The translations under genes were made by a program, and so were the position numbers. From assembly GCA_003342895.1 (NCBI GenBank), contig PTFA01000038.1, positions 62,001-126,000 of the forward strand: a stretch of 64,000 nt of DNA. Reading direction: 5' to 3'. The notes under the pieces were generated by a model. That model saw nothing but the letters and a program-made list of their open reading frames with translations. It was not told the origin of the DNA and did not search any database. Each line of letters begins with the position of its first letter. The stretch's first letter is position 1. This document shows, one piece after another, positions 47,431 to 61,216 of the stretch. Source of the DNA: Casuarius casuarius (Eukaryota; Chordata; Aves; Casuariiformes; Casuariidae).

Positions 47431-49899
47431 TACATGCTTGATTTTGCAGACAAAATGAATCTCCCAGCAGTGCCAGACTGTCTTGAAGAGCAAAAGGTCT
47501 AACCGCTTCTGATTTTATCGCAGCAGGGCTTGTATGCATGCCTTAGATTAACCCCTGTGTTATCAGATCTCCGCACGCTTTCACAGCTGGCGGTGCCTTC
47601 ATCTCCAAGGCAGAGGGCTTGTTCTGACTTCAGGATACACCAGATCTGATCTAGAGTCAGGAACAGACTCCTCGGGCAGAGTCTTGAAAGAAAGATAACT
47701 ATTTAAAACCAGCTTACTTCTCTGCCTCCTCCTTTTTCTTCTTCTTTCTTTAATGCACCGGTGTCAACTTCTAAATTGTAGTTAAATTGATTCAAGGCTT
47801 TTTCACTGGGGAAGTATGTCACTATGAAGATAAAGTCAAATACACACCTGGATAGCATTAGACAGTCAAGAAGGGTTTCTAAAATATATTGAGCTTTCAA
47901 AAATTGATTCAGATGCAAAGCTGAAGACTGCTTAAATAAAAATCCAGATGTCTGCAGCCTGTCGTGTCCAAGTTCTTACACTTCCTAGTCCTCAGGTGTT
48001 CTTGATTTTCTAAAATAACCAATTTTATTTCCTTGTATTTTATAACATAACATAACAACATAACTGTACCAGTCAAGGAAAAATAGGAAAAATCAAAGAA
48101 ATAAGGGCATATTAATTGCTTTTTACCCTTCTGATTGCCATGGTGCTGCAATGAGGAACCACATGGTAGACAAATCAGAAATCAAATTCTGCCCAAGACA
48201 GCATGTGCAATTTTAATGTAAGGTACAATCACAGTTAATTAACTAAGTATTAAAATTAAGTATTTTGTTCAGTGGAATTTTTATTTACTGCAAATCCTTT
48301 CTCTGACACTTGGAGAGCAGCAGTGACCAGCTTCTCTGGTCCTACCAACCGGATGCCCAAAACACAAGGCATATGTCTCATACCTCAGGGAACTGAGTGA
48401 AGGAAAGAAGAGCTCTATGAATAGTGTACAAGAACAAGTACTTTCCAGGTGTCCCAAATTGGCATCTGTGGGATGGAGCTGCCTTGCCATTCTGCTGTGT
48501 CCGCAGGAAATTCCTCCTTTACTCACCTCTTCCTACAATTAGGATTTGCACTACCTAACAACCTCTGTACCAATACTGATAAGGCAAGAAGGAATCCCTC
48601 AAACAAGAAAGACAAGGCATGAGTAGAGCAGCAACACCCTCCGCAGGAGATTTAACCCCCCCGTGATGATTCCAGCCCTATGGCACCATGGCTAGCCCCA
48701 GGGAAACATCCGTTCAGAAATCTCCTCCGCAACACACATATAATTCAAACCCAATTCAGTATGATCCTTTTCCCCAAAACGACCTCCACCCTGTTCTTGC
48801 TCAGACTAATGACAAATACCCCAGCACTTGGCCAAGTTCTTTACCCATATACCCAGTCCACACAAACTGCTGTGAACCAAAAAAGGGCAAAATCCAGCGT
48901 CTTGTGCAAGGGATGAGCTGGGTTTGTGCAGACAGGTTTTCTATGCATGGTTCATAACTTATTGCCCAATCACACTTGAAGATGGAGTTTGGGGTTTTTT
49001 GGAATTATGTAGTTAGAAATAGAGAGATGACTGCCAGCCTTACATAAGTGTTTAGGACAGGCAGTGAAAGGCAGGCATATATCTGATGGGAACTAGAAGG
49101 AGAAAGTAGCTTTTGAGCTGAGGGCTTATTCTTCACAGATGATTTAAATCAGTATACACTCCTAACATTATTTATTTGCACTAGAGACAGCTGAGTGAAG
49201 AATCAAGCTCACAGAACTGGATATTTAATTGCCAAGATCCCAGGGCAGACTCATCTTTTGTCTAAAGCAAATCTGATTCTGAAGGGTTGTAGCACAATCC
49301 TCATTTAACAATTCAATCAGAAAACAAATGTACTCATTGGTTAAGCGGTAGGCTTTGTTCTGTGCTCCCACATGTCAAATTGCTCCGGTTCTCTCTACTA
49401 TTTGAACAAGAAACAAATGTGACTTCAAGTTTGGTCTTGGCTAACATGACTTCCCTGGGAATTTTCCACGTAGGTGAAGGACGAAGTCGAAGGGCAGAGG
49501 GAATGCATGTCCATCTAGAGCCCAAATGACCAGAGGAATCAGGGGAACCAGCAAACTGAAATTGTTCTTTTCTCAAGAAGAACTGCAGTCATCCTGCAAC
49601 TCTGCCAGCCAAGTGTTTTAGCAGGCAAGTGGCGATTGCTAGGAAGATATTACTCACAGTTCTGGAGACACCAACAGCTTCTACTCTCTGCCTATAGATG
49701 TTCACTCCACTGAAGCATCACTGGCTTTCTCACCACCATGAAGAACTGTAGGTCCATGTTTTCACAGACTAACATTTCAGAAAAGTGGAAGGGAGTCCAG
49801 CACTGTTAGCTGAAATGAAAACATTTTCACATGTATTCTGTTTAGTGCCATCCATATGGAAAGTTGCAATTCGGAAGCTGGGTTTTCCATAAGAAATCA

Positions 49900-50115
49900 T
49901 GATCTAGATCTTAATGGCAAACTTCCCTTTGATGGCAAGATTTCCGTGGTTTCCACTGGGTCTAATGGAAACATAATTATGTATTTCCTACATTCATTGA
50001 AACAATGCTTCAAGAAGATACTTGGACCCAGATTCTGTTTTAAATAACATCAGTGTTTGTCTAGAATAATGTCGCTGACTTCAACAGATTTACACCAATA
50101 TTACTTCAGTCAGGA
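49900..50115. repeat. Old dispersed repeat
   Basis: 'acccagattctgttttaaat' then 'gctgacttcaacagatttac' and 'accaatattacttcagtcag' match an ancient element common in reptile genomes that alternates 'ttacacca' with 'gacttca' blocks. Diverged. Confidence 0.45.
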
Positions 50116-50921
50116 GCTACTTCTTGATCTGACTCAGTTCACTTTCTGATTAGAAGGACATCTTCTCCTGATTGTTATCGTAAAAAAGCACAAGGCAGCG
50201 ATTGAATCAGTGCAGACACCCTTGGGAATCTCTTTGCAAGACAGACGCCTGAGCACAGCATGACTTAGGTGTCCAAGAACTGGAGGTGGTTTTACACTGA
50301 ATCCTTGCTTTTTGTTCCTAAATCCAGGAAAGAGGGAAGGTTTCAGACGCATTCCTCTCTGATTTCCTATCAGCCAGTCTAAGCATTCATCCCCTGGCTC
50401 AATACACTGACTGTTGGGAATCTCTTTCTTAGCTGCTCAGCTGACCCTTTTCTCTGTATGCTAAACTCACAGCTTTTAATATCCTCTTACAGAGCTGGAC
50501 ACGTAAATCCCTTTGTGAGGTTGGACTTAACAATCAAAACCTCAGCTGAGAGGATCAAAAGTTATTTATCAACTCTGTGAATAACCCAGTGTGCTGGGAC
50601 CGGAGATGGTGTATCGCCCCGTAATGAGCAAGATTCAAAGGCATAAAGTCCACATGATTAATTCTCATTTGGGTATTTCATGATTCAGTAATATCAAAGC
50701 AGGTTCTACAGACCCAACAAGTTTTTGCCTGTTCTTAGGGAAAAACCTGTACATTCCACCACGGTAACTTGTTTATTCTAATTTTCTTTTGATAGATTTT
50801 CTTTTTTTTTTTTCAGTTGTCACTACATATGCACTTGTAAGCCTCCTTAATACAGCATCTTAATACAACACCTGTTCCCACTCATCCTTTTTTTCCCCTT
50901 TTCTTCAGGCCATAAGATACT

Positions 50922-50958
50922 AAAAAAAAAAGAGAGAGAGAGCAAGAGAGAGAGAAAA
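50922..50958. repeat. Poly(A)/(GA)n simple repeat
   Basis: A-run followed by about ten GA units with one interruption. Confidence 0.93.
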
Positions 50959-52784
50959 GTTTAGCATAGAATATATGAAGCAACAACATCTATGACTGTA
51001 TCAATAAATGAATGAAATTCAATATCAGCAGAAGTAAACCTATTTATATCAATCTGGACCAGTTTGGTCCAGATAAATAAGGTGATGATTAGAAAACTGT
51101 TTCCTCTTGAAGGAGGTGTCTAAGGTGTCTGAAGAGAAAATCATTCAGGAATGTCCTTGGAGAGTTTGATTCAAATTTCATTTCCAGTTGTTTTCTCCTC
51201 TGAGAGTAAAAGACTCTATTGTACATCCTGACAAAATATATAATAGAATGGTGAACGTGTTAGTATAGAAGGCTTTTTCTTTGCAAGTGCAACAAAGCCA
51301 CAGAGGTGGCATTTATCTCACATAATTGTATGCATCTATCGTGAAAATGTCTCCAACTATGCTGCTGTCCTTTGGCTCCCCTTTTAGTGAATGCATAGTG
51401 TAGACATTTTCAGGATTGTTGTGACTGCACAGCTTCATTTCAGACATCTACAATCCAACTGACACCATTCCCACAGCTATTTAGGGTGCCCTGGCTGCCC
51501 AGCTCCAGAATAAACACTTTTCTTTCTCTGGAAATCCTAATTCTATGGCCCCGAGAGCAGTACTAATCATGTCAATGTAAGTACTGCCACACTTTGTTTA
51601 ACACTTCTGTGACATGAAATAATAAGGATGATTGTCTTCCAACTGGTACGCACAAGGCAATTTCCCAGGAAACGTCTAAATCAGCCTGCATGAGGAACAA
51701 GGTTTGTCTTTTAAAATGGTAAGGGTACAATGTCTTGTATCCCCAAGTTCACGGCATCGTCTCTTCCAAGGAGGTGGCGTTATGAGTCACAAAGTGCCCA
51801 CAAGTCCTCCTGCGAAAAGGTTAGTTTCTCTGGCAATCCCAGAAAATGCCACTACACTGAGGGTTAAATTCTTTTTTTTTTTTCCTAAGCAAACATATTT
51901 AGCAACAATTGTCCTTTTGAGTTTCCTGTGCCCAGTGCATCACTGGGAGGTTGACCAATTTTTTCTTTTTTTTTTTCCCTTGCACATTGTGTTACATAAA
52001 ATGACAAAGTCTGCCAGGAATACTGGGCATGACACATCAGTGACTGTGCTAATGAAAGCCTTGGTAGCTCGTTACAGACACAGGAGGTGAATAAACCATT
52101 GTTATTTGCTATAGGAAAGTTTTCAGTATGGATCACCGTTTGCTTTTTAATGTGCAGAAAAAAAAATCAGGGTCAATCTTCTACTCCCACAGCTCACGGG
52201 GCTCCACTGGAGAAATGCTTGTTATTTTGTCGCTTCGTTGTTTGTTTTGAGGGAGGGTTTTGTATGTGGATTTTCGTAAGTTTTGCTACCCAGATTTCAT
52301 CATTGCTCTATGCTCTGTTTCACCATGGCTCTATCGCTCAGGCTTACAGCTAGTCTTTGGCACAGTCCGAGGTGCTGATTCAACATCAGAGACTTCTTTA
52401 TAATAGCGAATCTCTTTTAACTGCCAAGTGTTATAGGGCGCTGAATGTTGAGCTGATATAAAAATAAAGGGAGACCTTGAGGTGAAAATTGTGACCTAAT
52501 TCCAAAGCAGGAAAAAGCCTTGTCGCGAACCCAGGCAGGGTTATCACACGACAACAGCCCGATTTGTCAGCTGGATATAGTAAATTTATGAGATCACATT
52601 GCAGCAGCAAAGTGACTTACTAAATTAACACAGGCTGCAGAAATGAAGCAATAAAACAAAGTATTTATAGGCAAAGCGCTTGTATACATGATAGACTGTT
52701 ACGTCAGAATATCACAGTAAATGGGGGATCTTGGGATGTTAATGAGTCTTTCCTCCATTTCCAATTAGACTAACACTCCTCCTG

Positions 52785-53200
52785 ACAGCAGTTTGTCTAG
52801 GCTGTTTTAAATACCCTCAAATATGGTGATTCTTGTACCCCTCTAGAGGATCCAGTCCAGTGCTCACTGTTAGAAAGGTCTGCAAACATCCAAACTTCCT
52901 AAATCACATTTGTGGCAATATAACCCCATCAGGCTGGAAAATAATTTATTCCCTTCCTCTCAAAAATGTTTGAGATTTTTTTAAGATTATCGACTTCTTC
53001 TTTCAAGACTAAACAACTCAATTTCTCACAATTTTTCCTCATTGATTGTGTTTTTTCTTGACTTTGGTATGCACACTTCTTCCCTATCTGGTGTTTACAT
53101 GATTATAACACTTTGTATTTTTTCTGTAGAATAACACGCCTTCTGCTTCAGACCGGTTTTACAATTCATAAGGTTCATCTTAAATTCTAATCGTGCACTA
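52785..53200 (-). mobile_element. Old CR1-family LINE fragment, antisense
   Basis: In plus orientation it contains 'gtctaggctgttttaaatac', 'aggatccagtccagtgctca', 'ctgttagaaaggt', and 'ttcaagactaaacaactcaa' followed by a 'cacaatttttcctcattg' block. This is the same ordered set found in the copy at 6721-7080 and in amniote CR1 3' regions read backwards. It is strongly diverged. Confidence 0.7.
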
Positions 53201-56200
53201 CCAGAGTACTGCCGCCCCTTCTAATTCAGTAATGTTTGTAAATTTAAGATCTGTTCACTACTCCATCACTGAAGACATAAAAAAATTGAAAAATACCACA
53301 CCAGAACAGAACCTAGCAAAGCCACTGCCTCAGCAGCATCCTCAATTTTGACAGTGAACCATTGCTAACTATTCCTCAAGTGCAGTTTTCCAACATTTGT
53401 CCACTTAAATTACTGTAGTTTTATAAGCCTAGGTGGTATTGTCCTAGTTTGCTTATGGGAACAGCATGCAAGATATTACTCCTAGTCTGAATAAGGTCAA
53501 GAGATATCACATCTATTGCTGGTCCCCTACGCACAAGCCTGGTTGCCTTAAGACAGAAGAAAATCCTCAGCAATAGTAGCACTCATCTCATCTGACTTTA
53601 GAGAGCTATCTTTGTTAGTCACACTTGTTACAGCCTTACAGCCAAAGGAGAGAAACAGGCACGTGACTCACTGATCCTGTTTCATACATCTACTTTGGAT
53701 CCATGACACCAGAGACACCATTGACTATGTTGATCAGATCTTCACTGAGTATTAAGGGAACCTTGCAAAGATTTTATGCACTTTTGTGACTCAAATTATT
53801 AGCAAGACCAATCATATCTTCCTGGAAAAAAGCACAAAGCGGGGTAGCACTAGGGAAGTAGTAGGAATACCGGCCAACATTGTCTACTCTGGGTGTAACA
53901 AAAGCATAAGTTGCAAATGGGAGCAGATTACGGATTCTTGCAGACAGGAACTATTACAAACTGAATCAGTTTCCTGGTGGCTGTATTTCACTGGGAAACA
54001 CTATATTTAGCACATGATCAGCAGCACACGTACCAGTAAATCTACATAACCTGGGGAAGCTCGTTCTGCAGTTAGTTTAGAAATGGAAGACCTATGAGGC
54101 CCAAGGACAGGCACACCTAGGCAAAATATCTGCAAGTCCTTGAGCTAGTATTTGTCCCTTTCCATGCTGAGTCTCACACTGGTTCTTACTGCACCATTTC
54201 AGCTTGCACAGCCATGGCAGAAGAGGGCACAGCCATTTGTTACATATCTGGCTTCTTGCAAATTGCTTGTGATCTGCATGTGAAAGAACTGCAGACTCTA
54301 AATGCTACTTTTTAGGAGGGTGGTTTTAAAGGAAATGCAATGAATGACCTCCACTGTGAAGAAGACCCACCTTCCCTCTATCATATATTAGAGTGAGATG
54401 AATCACTTTCAGAAAGTGCCTATCTTCCTTCACCGACTATAGAGGGACCCCAGGTGATTAGCTTAAACTTGATGTTTAACTTCTTAAGTTAGGCCTAAGT
54501 TAGGTGAAAAGAATCCTACTTTCTGCATCTTAGTGAGTATCACAGGCCAAATGAGAAACTGAATCCAAGCCTTGTGATGTCCCGAGTCTTAAGATCAAGT
54601 CTTTCCTTTCTCTCAAGTGAGCAGAGGAGGGGTTGTCTTTGGCACAGCCGACCAACAGCACAGCATGTGCTAGTCATCCTCTGTGCTCACCAAAGCAGTC
54701 TCCTAAAGCCCCTTTGATAATCCAGCTCTCCTTCTATCAGTTGTCTTATCTCTCTTTTTGCTAGAGGTACTGCCTGTCTGCCCATTTCTGAGTAGGCAAG
54801 AAGCATAATCATGGGCATCCGTGTGCCTTTGAAGGCACAGTGTACAGTATCATCCCTATGCCTTTGTGGATACCCTAAGTCACTGTAAACACAATCCAGG
54901 CTTTTGCTGAGCACTCCTTATGACTTTGTCTTTCTTGGGACCACCCAGCACCTTGCAAAGTGAGTTGCAGTGTGGTCATGTCTTTATTTGACCACATCTC
55001 CCTTACCCTGTGACCTTTTGTCCTTCTCTTCTTTATTCCTCATTTATATCAGATAGATTCTGTCTTCCTTTCCAAGTTTCAAAATCCTGTTCATTAGAAG
55101 CCAGCATCAGATGCCAAGAGTGAGAGTTAGCCTTTAGTATGGCTTGTTATATCTCTAAATGAGAACACGATGACACCAGAGAAGCCATCAGCGTAGGAGC
55201 CAATTAATTAGAAGTGAAATAAATATTGTGAGTAACCTTCCCCATCTTCAGCTCCCTCACTACATGATAATGATCATTGCAAACAATCTACCATCATTAC
55301 ATCTTGGGATCCCATCTGGATGTTAAAATAAAATAGAGTAAAAACAGATTTGGAGAAAGAGTTTCCTTATTCCTTATTCATTATTCACTGTTATATAGTG
55401 GTAATTCTATATAAATTTGCACCCATAATATGAATTTATAATTAATAATATTTATAAATAATATTTATAGGGACTAGAATTTTCCTTCCTTACAGAAAAA
55501 CATCAGTGTGCAGAACCAAGGGGTCTATCTATCTAAGTTTGCCAAAAGAAGAAGATGGACTCAATTGCTGCAGAAATAGTCTGAGATGCACAAATGAAGA
55601 AAAGTCTATAAATTATATTGGATCCCAGCTTTCCTTCAGAGAATCATTTAAAGTTTGGCCTTTCCCAAAGTCATGTATCTATTTTGCAGTTGTGTAATTC
55701 TGTTCTCATCTCACCAGTAAAGAATGGTCCCTACTATATTCTCTGTTATTTTTCCATCTCTCTGCGCTGTGGTAAGGAAATAGGATTTAAGAGCTTATTG
55801 CACACAAATTTGTCCTCTGTAAGGGCACATTAGAACCTCATTGTTTGACACTGAAGACATTCACACTGGTTTATTATGCTGGATCAGGACATAAAACATT
55901 GATCCTGGAAAAAAATGAGCTTTTCTAGAGCTTGCTGTAGAGGTTTAAGACATACCTATTCCTGTGTCCAGTGCCATTCCTGCACTGCACACTCCCCGTC
56001 CCACAGGTAAGCTGTGGTCAGGGTCCATGTTCAGTGGAGAGTCAAATGTGCTCACATTGGAGTGACTTAAAATTAACCAGCTGGTTTTGACAGAAATAGA
56101 TTACGAATGTGCATAGCATGTTTTGCCGCATCTCAGCTATCTGGGTAGAAACTTGCCTTTAATGGATGGTAAAAGATGGTTGGAGAGGAACCCACTCTAG

Positions 56201-59200
56201 CTAACGTGGCATAAAGAGAGCTGGGCTGTACCCTTAATTTGTGTATTGTCACATTCATTCCCTCCATTCAATGAAGGCAGAGATAATTATAGCCCCAACC
56301 AGAGTGTGCAGAGTTCTCAGTATTTCCAGACTAAGTATTTATATTCTACTACGAAAGCGTGCATGTGGTTTTACATAATGCAGTTTTCCAAGCTTTCTGC
56401 TTCCAGTGGGACTACCAGAATACCTGCAAGTGGTGCAAATGGAACACATTTTTAACGTGTTCATTACTGTTTAGACAATTGCAGTATATAACCATGTAAG
56501 TATTGCATTGATCTGCTAAGTTCCCAGAAAGTGAACTTAAAAGAATAACAAAAACACTGGCAAATGCCTTGAAATTGCTTTAAAGGAAAAAAAAGAGGTT
56601 CAGAGAAACAAGGCTTGTATGGCAAAAAGCTAAGCAAAATCAAGTCAGAACTATGTATATTAATTTAAGATGTCAATACCTGTCTTGAGATTCAACCTTG
56701 TGCACTCTGACATCTTTGATTCTCACTTTGAGACATGGATTATGTGATAAGAAGCTTTGTGTGTCTTCAGTCACGGCACCAAAATGGGGAGGAGGGCCAT
56801 ATTCAATGGGTAAGATTTTCTAAATGAGGAAGAAACACAGGGATAATCGTACAGGAGTCAGCACCTGTCTTCTTTAAAATGATCATGAGATTCAAACAGC
56901 AGTCTTTTCCCTCACACAGCAAATCTCACACCCACAAGATTACTGCCATGATGTGGGAAAGGATATCCATTGGCCATGGCACAAATGGAAAAGGAAGAAG
57001 ACTGTGTCAACAGTCATCTCCCATGGATGTAGAAGAGGAATGGTGCATTTACTTGCAGGAGAGTTGGATGAGACCCACAAGGAATAGGAGGGACACTCAC
57101 TTTCTTAGCAGGTAGGGGCTGCACATCCCCTTTTTCCATGGTTAGGCAGTTGGAGTGGTGGGAATCTCCTACCAACTCCCTTCTGTGGGCCTGAGAAAAG
57201 TGAGGAGCCTCCTAGTCTGGCAGCATCCAGCAGAACTACTTGGGGGATGACTATCTGCTCCCAAGACATTTCTGAAGCAAATATTTAGTCCCTCTCCACT
57301 GCTATCTGCTTCAAGCTTGGAAAGAAGGAGCAATCAGAGGTGGAAACGCATGTAATGACTAGGGACTATTCTGCCCCAGTAATTAATGCACTTTCTCATA
57401 ATGGCTGAATCATCAGTGGAAGGAAGACAGAGAGTGAGACACAAATAATTGAATATGGCTAGTGTAGTTAACCACATACTTTGAACAAATGGGTCAACTG
57501 TATGAATAAAGAAAGCATCTATGAGGGCTTCTCATATTCACTGATCTGGAGTCAGACGCCTCCCAAGCTTCTACACACAGCTGGACTTCTCCAAAGCTCA
57601 GGGACAGTTGCCACTGCTTCAGCACAATGGTATTTCTATTAGAAAAGCATTCACTGATTGGGATCAGGGTGAAATTCTGTTGTTTTTGGTTATCCACCAC
57701 CGCAGATCCAAACAAATGAAGAGCTAGAGAAAGGAAGCTAATAATCAAGCAAATGACCACTGCGAAGCTTGGCTTAACTGTGCAAGCTGCATGTTATAAT
57801 TATACTAGGACAGAAAGTGGTGGAAGGAAAAATGGCAGGCTGTGTGAGGAGGGGACCTGACGGGAAACAAATGAAAGAGGAACAGCTGGACTTTGTTTCT
57901 TGCATATGAAGGCAGAGTTTTGGCAGGCAGTGTTGTTGCACAGACTGTCTGGGACACAAACACTAGCTGAACCTCAGCAAGTCTAGCTACACAGCTGCTC
58001 TCAAAATCAAGAGTCTCTTAACACCTTTTGCATATGCTTGGAAAAGTTCCTGCGTTGCTTAAAGCATGAGCCCAGTGCTTGAGCTCTGGCCCTCTGAAAC
58101 ACCAAGCCTGTCTTCCAAACTGGAGTCCGCTTAGTGCCATATAGACATAAGGACCAACCACGACTTGGGTCTCAATCGTTCCATATCTATGTAAATGTCA
58201 CTGAATTGTTATCATCATTTTTGCTCTTATGAACAGTGAATTGCAATGTTTGCAAACAACAGTTCCCCCCTTCCTGACTAAAATCCCATGACAGGGACTG
58301 GGATTTCTACAGACTGAGAGTCAAGCTATTTAAAAAATTTGTTATACCTTCCTTCTTTCTTCCTCTCCCCCTGCCCCACTGTGAGAAGCCTGGAACCAGG
58401 CTGAGATGAGCAGTAAATATGCAAATTGCACAATTCCACACCAGTTAAATGCATGGTCTTCAACAATGTTGCAGATGCTATTTTTTTCCAAAGTCTTCAC
58501 AGCTTGCATTTTTTTGTTTACATTTGAGCTGTTCTGCTCTTAAAAAGCAATCAGAAAGACTCATAAGTTATACATTGTGGAGATGGAAATAAGGAAAAAT
58601 AGTAAACTGTTAAATCTAGAGTGTTGCTTGCCATCTGGACAGCCTGAACATGTAATAAGACATAAGATTTGGATGCAGTTTTGGTGCCTCGTCCTATCCA
58701 AAAACATAGCTGAACGCAAATACATAAAGGTGCAGACATGCTAGTGTTTATTTTCACTTTGAGTTTTCATCTGCCAAAGAGCTACACATGAAGCCTACTA
58801 CAAGATTTCTGCAGCCTCTCAGGGAGGTGGGGATTATAGTTCAAGGTAGGACCACTGGTGCAGCGGGAGGCTGTGAACAAGGCAATTTTTCATCATATGG
58901 ATTTGTGCCTTTTCTGTTTTTGCAACAAGCTGAAGAAGTTAAGCTTCACACTGAAAATCTGTTCTCCTGCCTTGTATTTTATTTGCAGCGCTGCTTTGAA
59001 CTGTCTCCAGTGTTTAGATGTCTTTTCTTAAATGTGTACACCAGAGCTGGAAACATTATTTTACAAATGTTTTTAATGGTGCAGTTTACAGAGGCAAGGT
59101 CACTTCCAGGCTTCTCCTGAATGTCCTCCTTGTACAAAGTTACGTTGGTCTTTTTTCTGCAACAGTTCGTGCCGAGACAGTTATCAATGCTGACTTCTTT

Positions 59201-60146
59201 CTTTCAGGTGCTGTTTGCCAAAGAAACACCTCCCTTTCCATATGTAGAACCTGCAGTCTTGTCTCCAGACATACTATCCTGAATTTCACTTTTTTAAAAC
59301 CAGTTGCAATGGACTGTGGATATTTAGACATTTTCCATTCTCCTGTCCTACTGATTATTTACTAATCTGCCTTTGTTATGATACCAGCAAACCGACCTAA
59401 CAAAGATATTATATACTCATGGGGTGGTTGCTAAACATTAAATAGCACTAGAAAAATATTACCTTTTTCTCTCTTAGGTGCTTTCCTGATGACCTGAGGA
59501 CTTGAAGGATATCTGGGGAATTGGGTAACAGTTACTTGTTGACATGATAAATCACTTCCAAAAGGGTCTTTTCTCCTGACCACATGATCTTTTATTTTTG
59601 ATGTAGGGCCCTTCTTTTTCTAATCAGGGAAATAAGTAACTCTCCTGCTGTTGGCTCACAGAAGAATGTTCTGTCCAGTCTTTCCATTTCTTTATACACA
59701 GTCTATTATTTTGCTATAAGCCTAATCTGTCTTTCTTAACCAATTTTGGAGGCCTTTTTAGATCTGTCTGATGACTGCTGAGTTTAAGCGAAACAACTCT
59801 CACTCCTTCCCTTTTTATCTGAATACCTCTGTGGCAGGTTCTTGCAGACTGTTCTCTTCAGATGGTTTGTTTATTGCTTCTGGTTTTGAAGGTATGCTTC
59901 GGTTTTGCCAAGTCTCCAGTTCCTAATCTTGGAATGTTCCATGATCTCCCCTTATGTCTGCAGAAGTATTGGGAAAATCCAGAAGATTCCTCCTCATCCC
60001 TTCACACTCTTTGCAAGATGGTCAGCAGTTCATCGACACCAGGATTTTTTGGTTTCCTTAGGATTCTCAGCTTGAAGGGACACACTCTGACTCACATAGA
60101 AGTTTGCAGGATTTTCTGTAGGAATCTTTAGGACAAAAGTTCTAGC

Positions 60147-60147
60147 N
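60147..60147. other. Single ambiguous base (N)
   Basis: One N interrupts otherwise continuous sequence. This is a base-call or consensus ambiguity, not a scaffold gap. Confidence 0.99.
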
Positions 60148-61183
60148 GGAATTATGCAGGAACTTGTGCTAAGTTAGACTCGCAGAACACGCAGCCTGTG
60201 CAATGACTGCTCTTGCTCACTGCACTTTGTTCACACGGTTTGAAGACTGGGTGAGAAACAGCCGTGGTTCAAAGCTCACACTCCTGCCTTTCCGTATGCT
60301 CAGCAGCACCACAAAACTCTCCAGCAATTTCAGTGTTATGGATTTCATTTATGGTAAGAGCAAGTCAGGGCAAGTTAAGAACTTGGGATGTAGGGGCACA
60401 GGGTCTGACAATGTAGTTGAGGCCCAGCTGAAACTAATGATGCTCTAATTACTCATTTGCATTGGCTTTTCCCAGAATAAATGCTTACAGTGTCTTACTC
60501 TAACCTTAAAATCTATGAAAGAAGGGGAAAATTACATATTACGCTGAGTCCTAAATGATAAATCTCTTTTATGGTTACATGAGCTTTTGCCAGCACAGTG
60601 GTGGGTACAGTTTGGTCTGAATTGCCCAGAGAGCACATACACAGCCAATTACCTAAAGTCTCAATATCTTTGGCAGGAAGAGCATAAATAATGTTTCTCC
60701 TAGGATAACATGTTCTCAAATTGTTTCTCCACTGTATTTTCTGCACATATGTTTCTCATCAATAGCAGACGGGGAAGTCTTACCCAAGAGCACTTGTATA
60801 TCCAGTTTACAGATGTGAAAAGGAGAAAAATAAAAGATTTCTAACACTGTCTTTGATTCTGGTTTGATACCCTTCTGGTCAACCTCATGCTTTATTACAA
60901 TTGTATATGTGTTAGAATATATAGCACCTATGCAATACAGCTGTGGGATACAGCTAGGTACAGACAAAACACTGTAGGCTATTCAAGAGATGTACGTGGG
61001 GCTGGCAGATGTGAAAAAAGATTTATGCACCCTTTTGGAGTGGTAGCTGAAGGCCAGACAGAATAAAACACAGTACCCAAAATCCCACTTTAGATATTTA
61101 ACACAGGATATCTAAAATGCAGTTCACTAAACACAGGTGTTGAGTACCATCTTAGGTGAACTACATCAGCCTACCTGGCCTCC

Positions 61184-61216
61184 ACAGGACTGCCACATAC
61201 AAACAGGACTGCCACA
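61184..61216. repeat. Short tandem duplication (19-bp spacing)
   Basis: 'acaggactgccaca' at 61184-61197 and again at 61203-61216. Confidence 0.85.
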
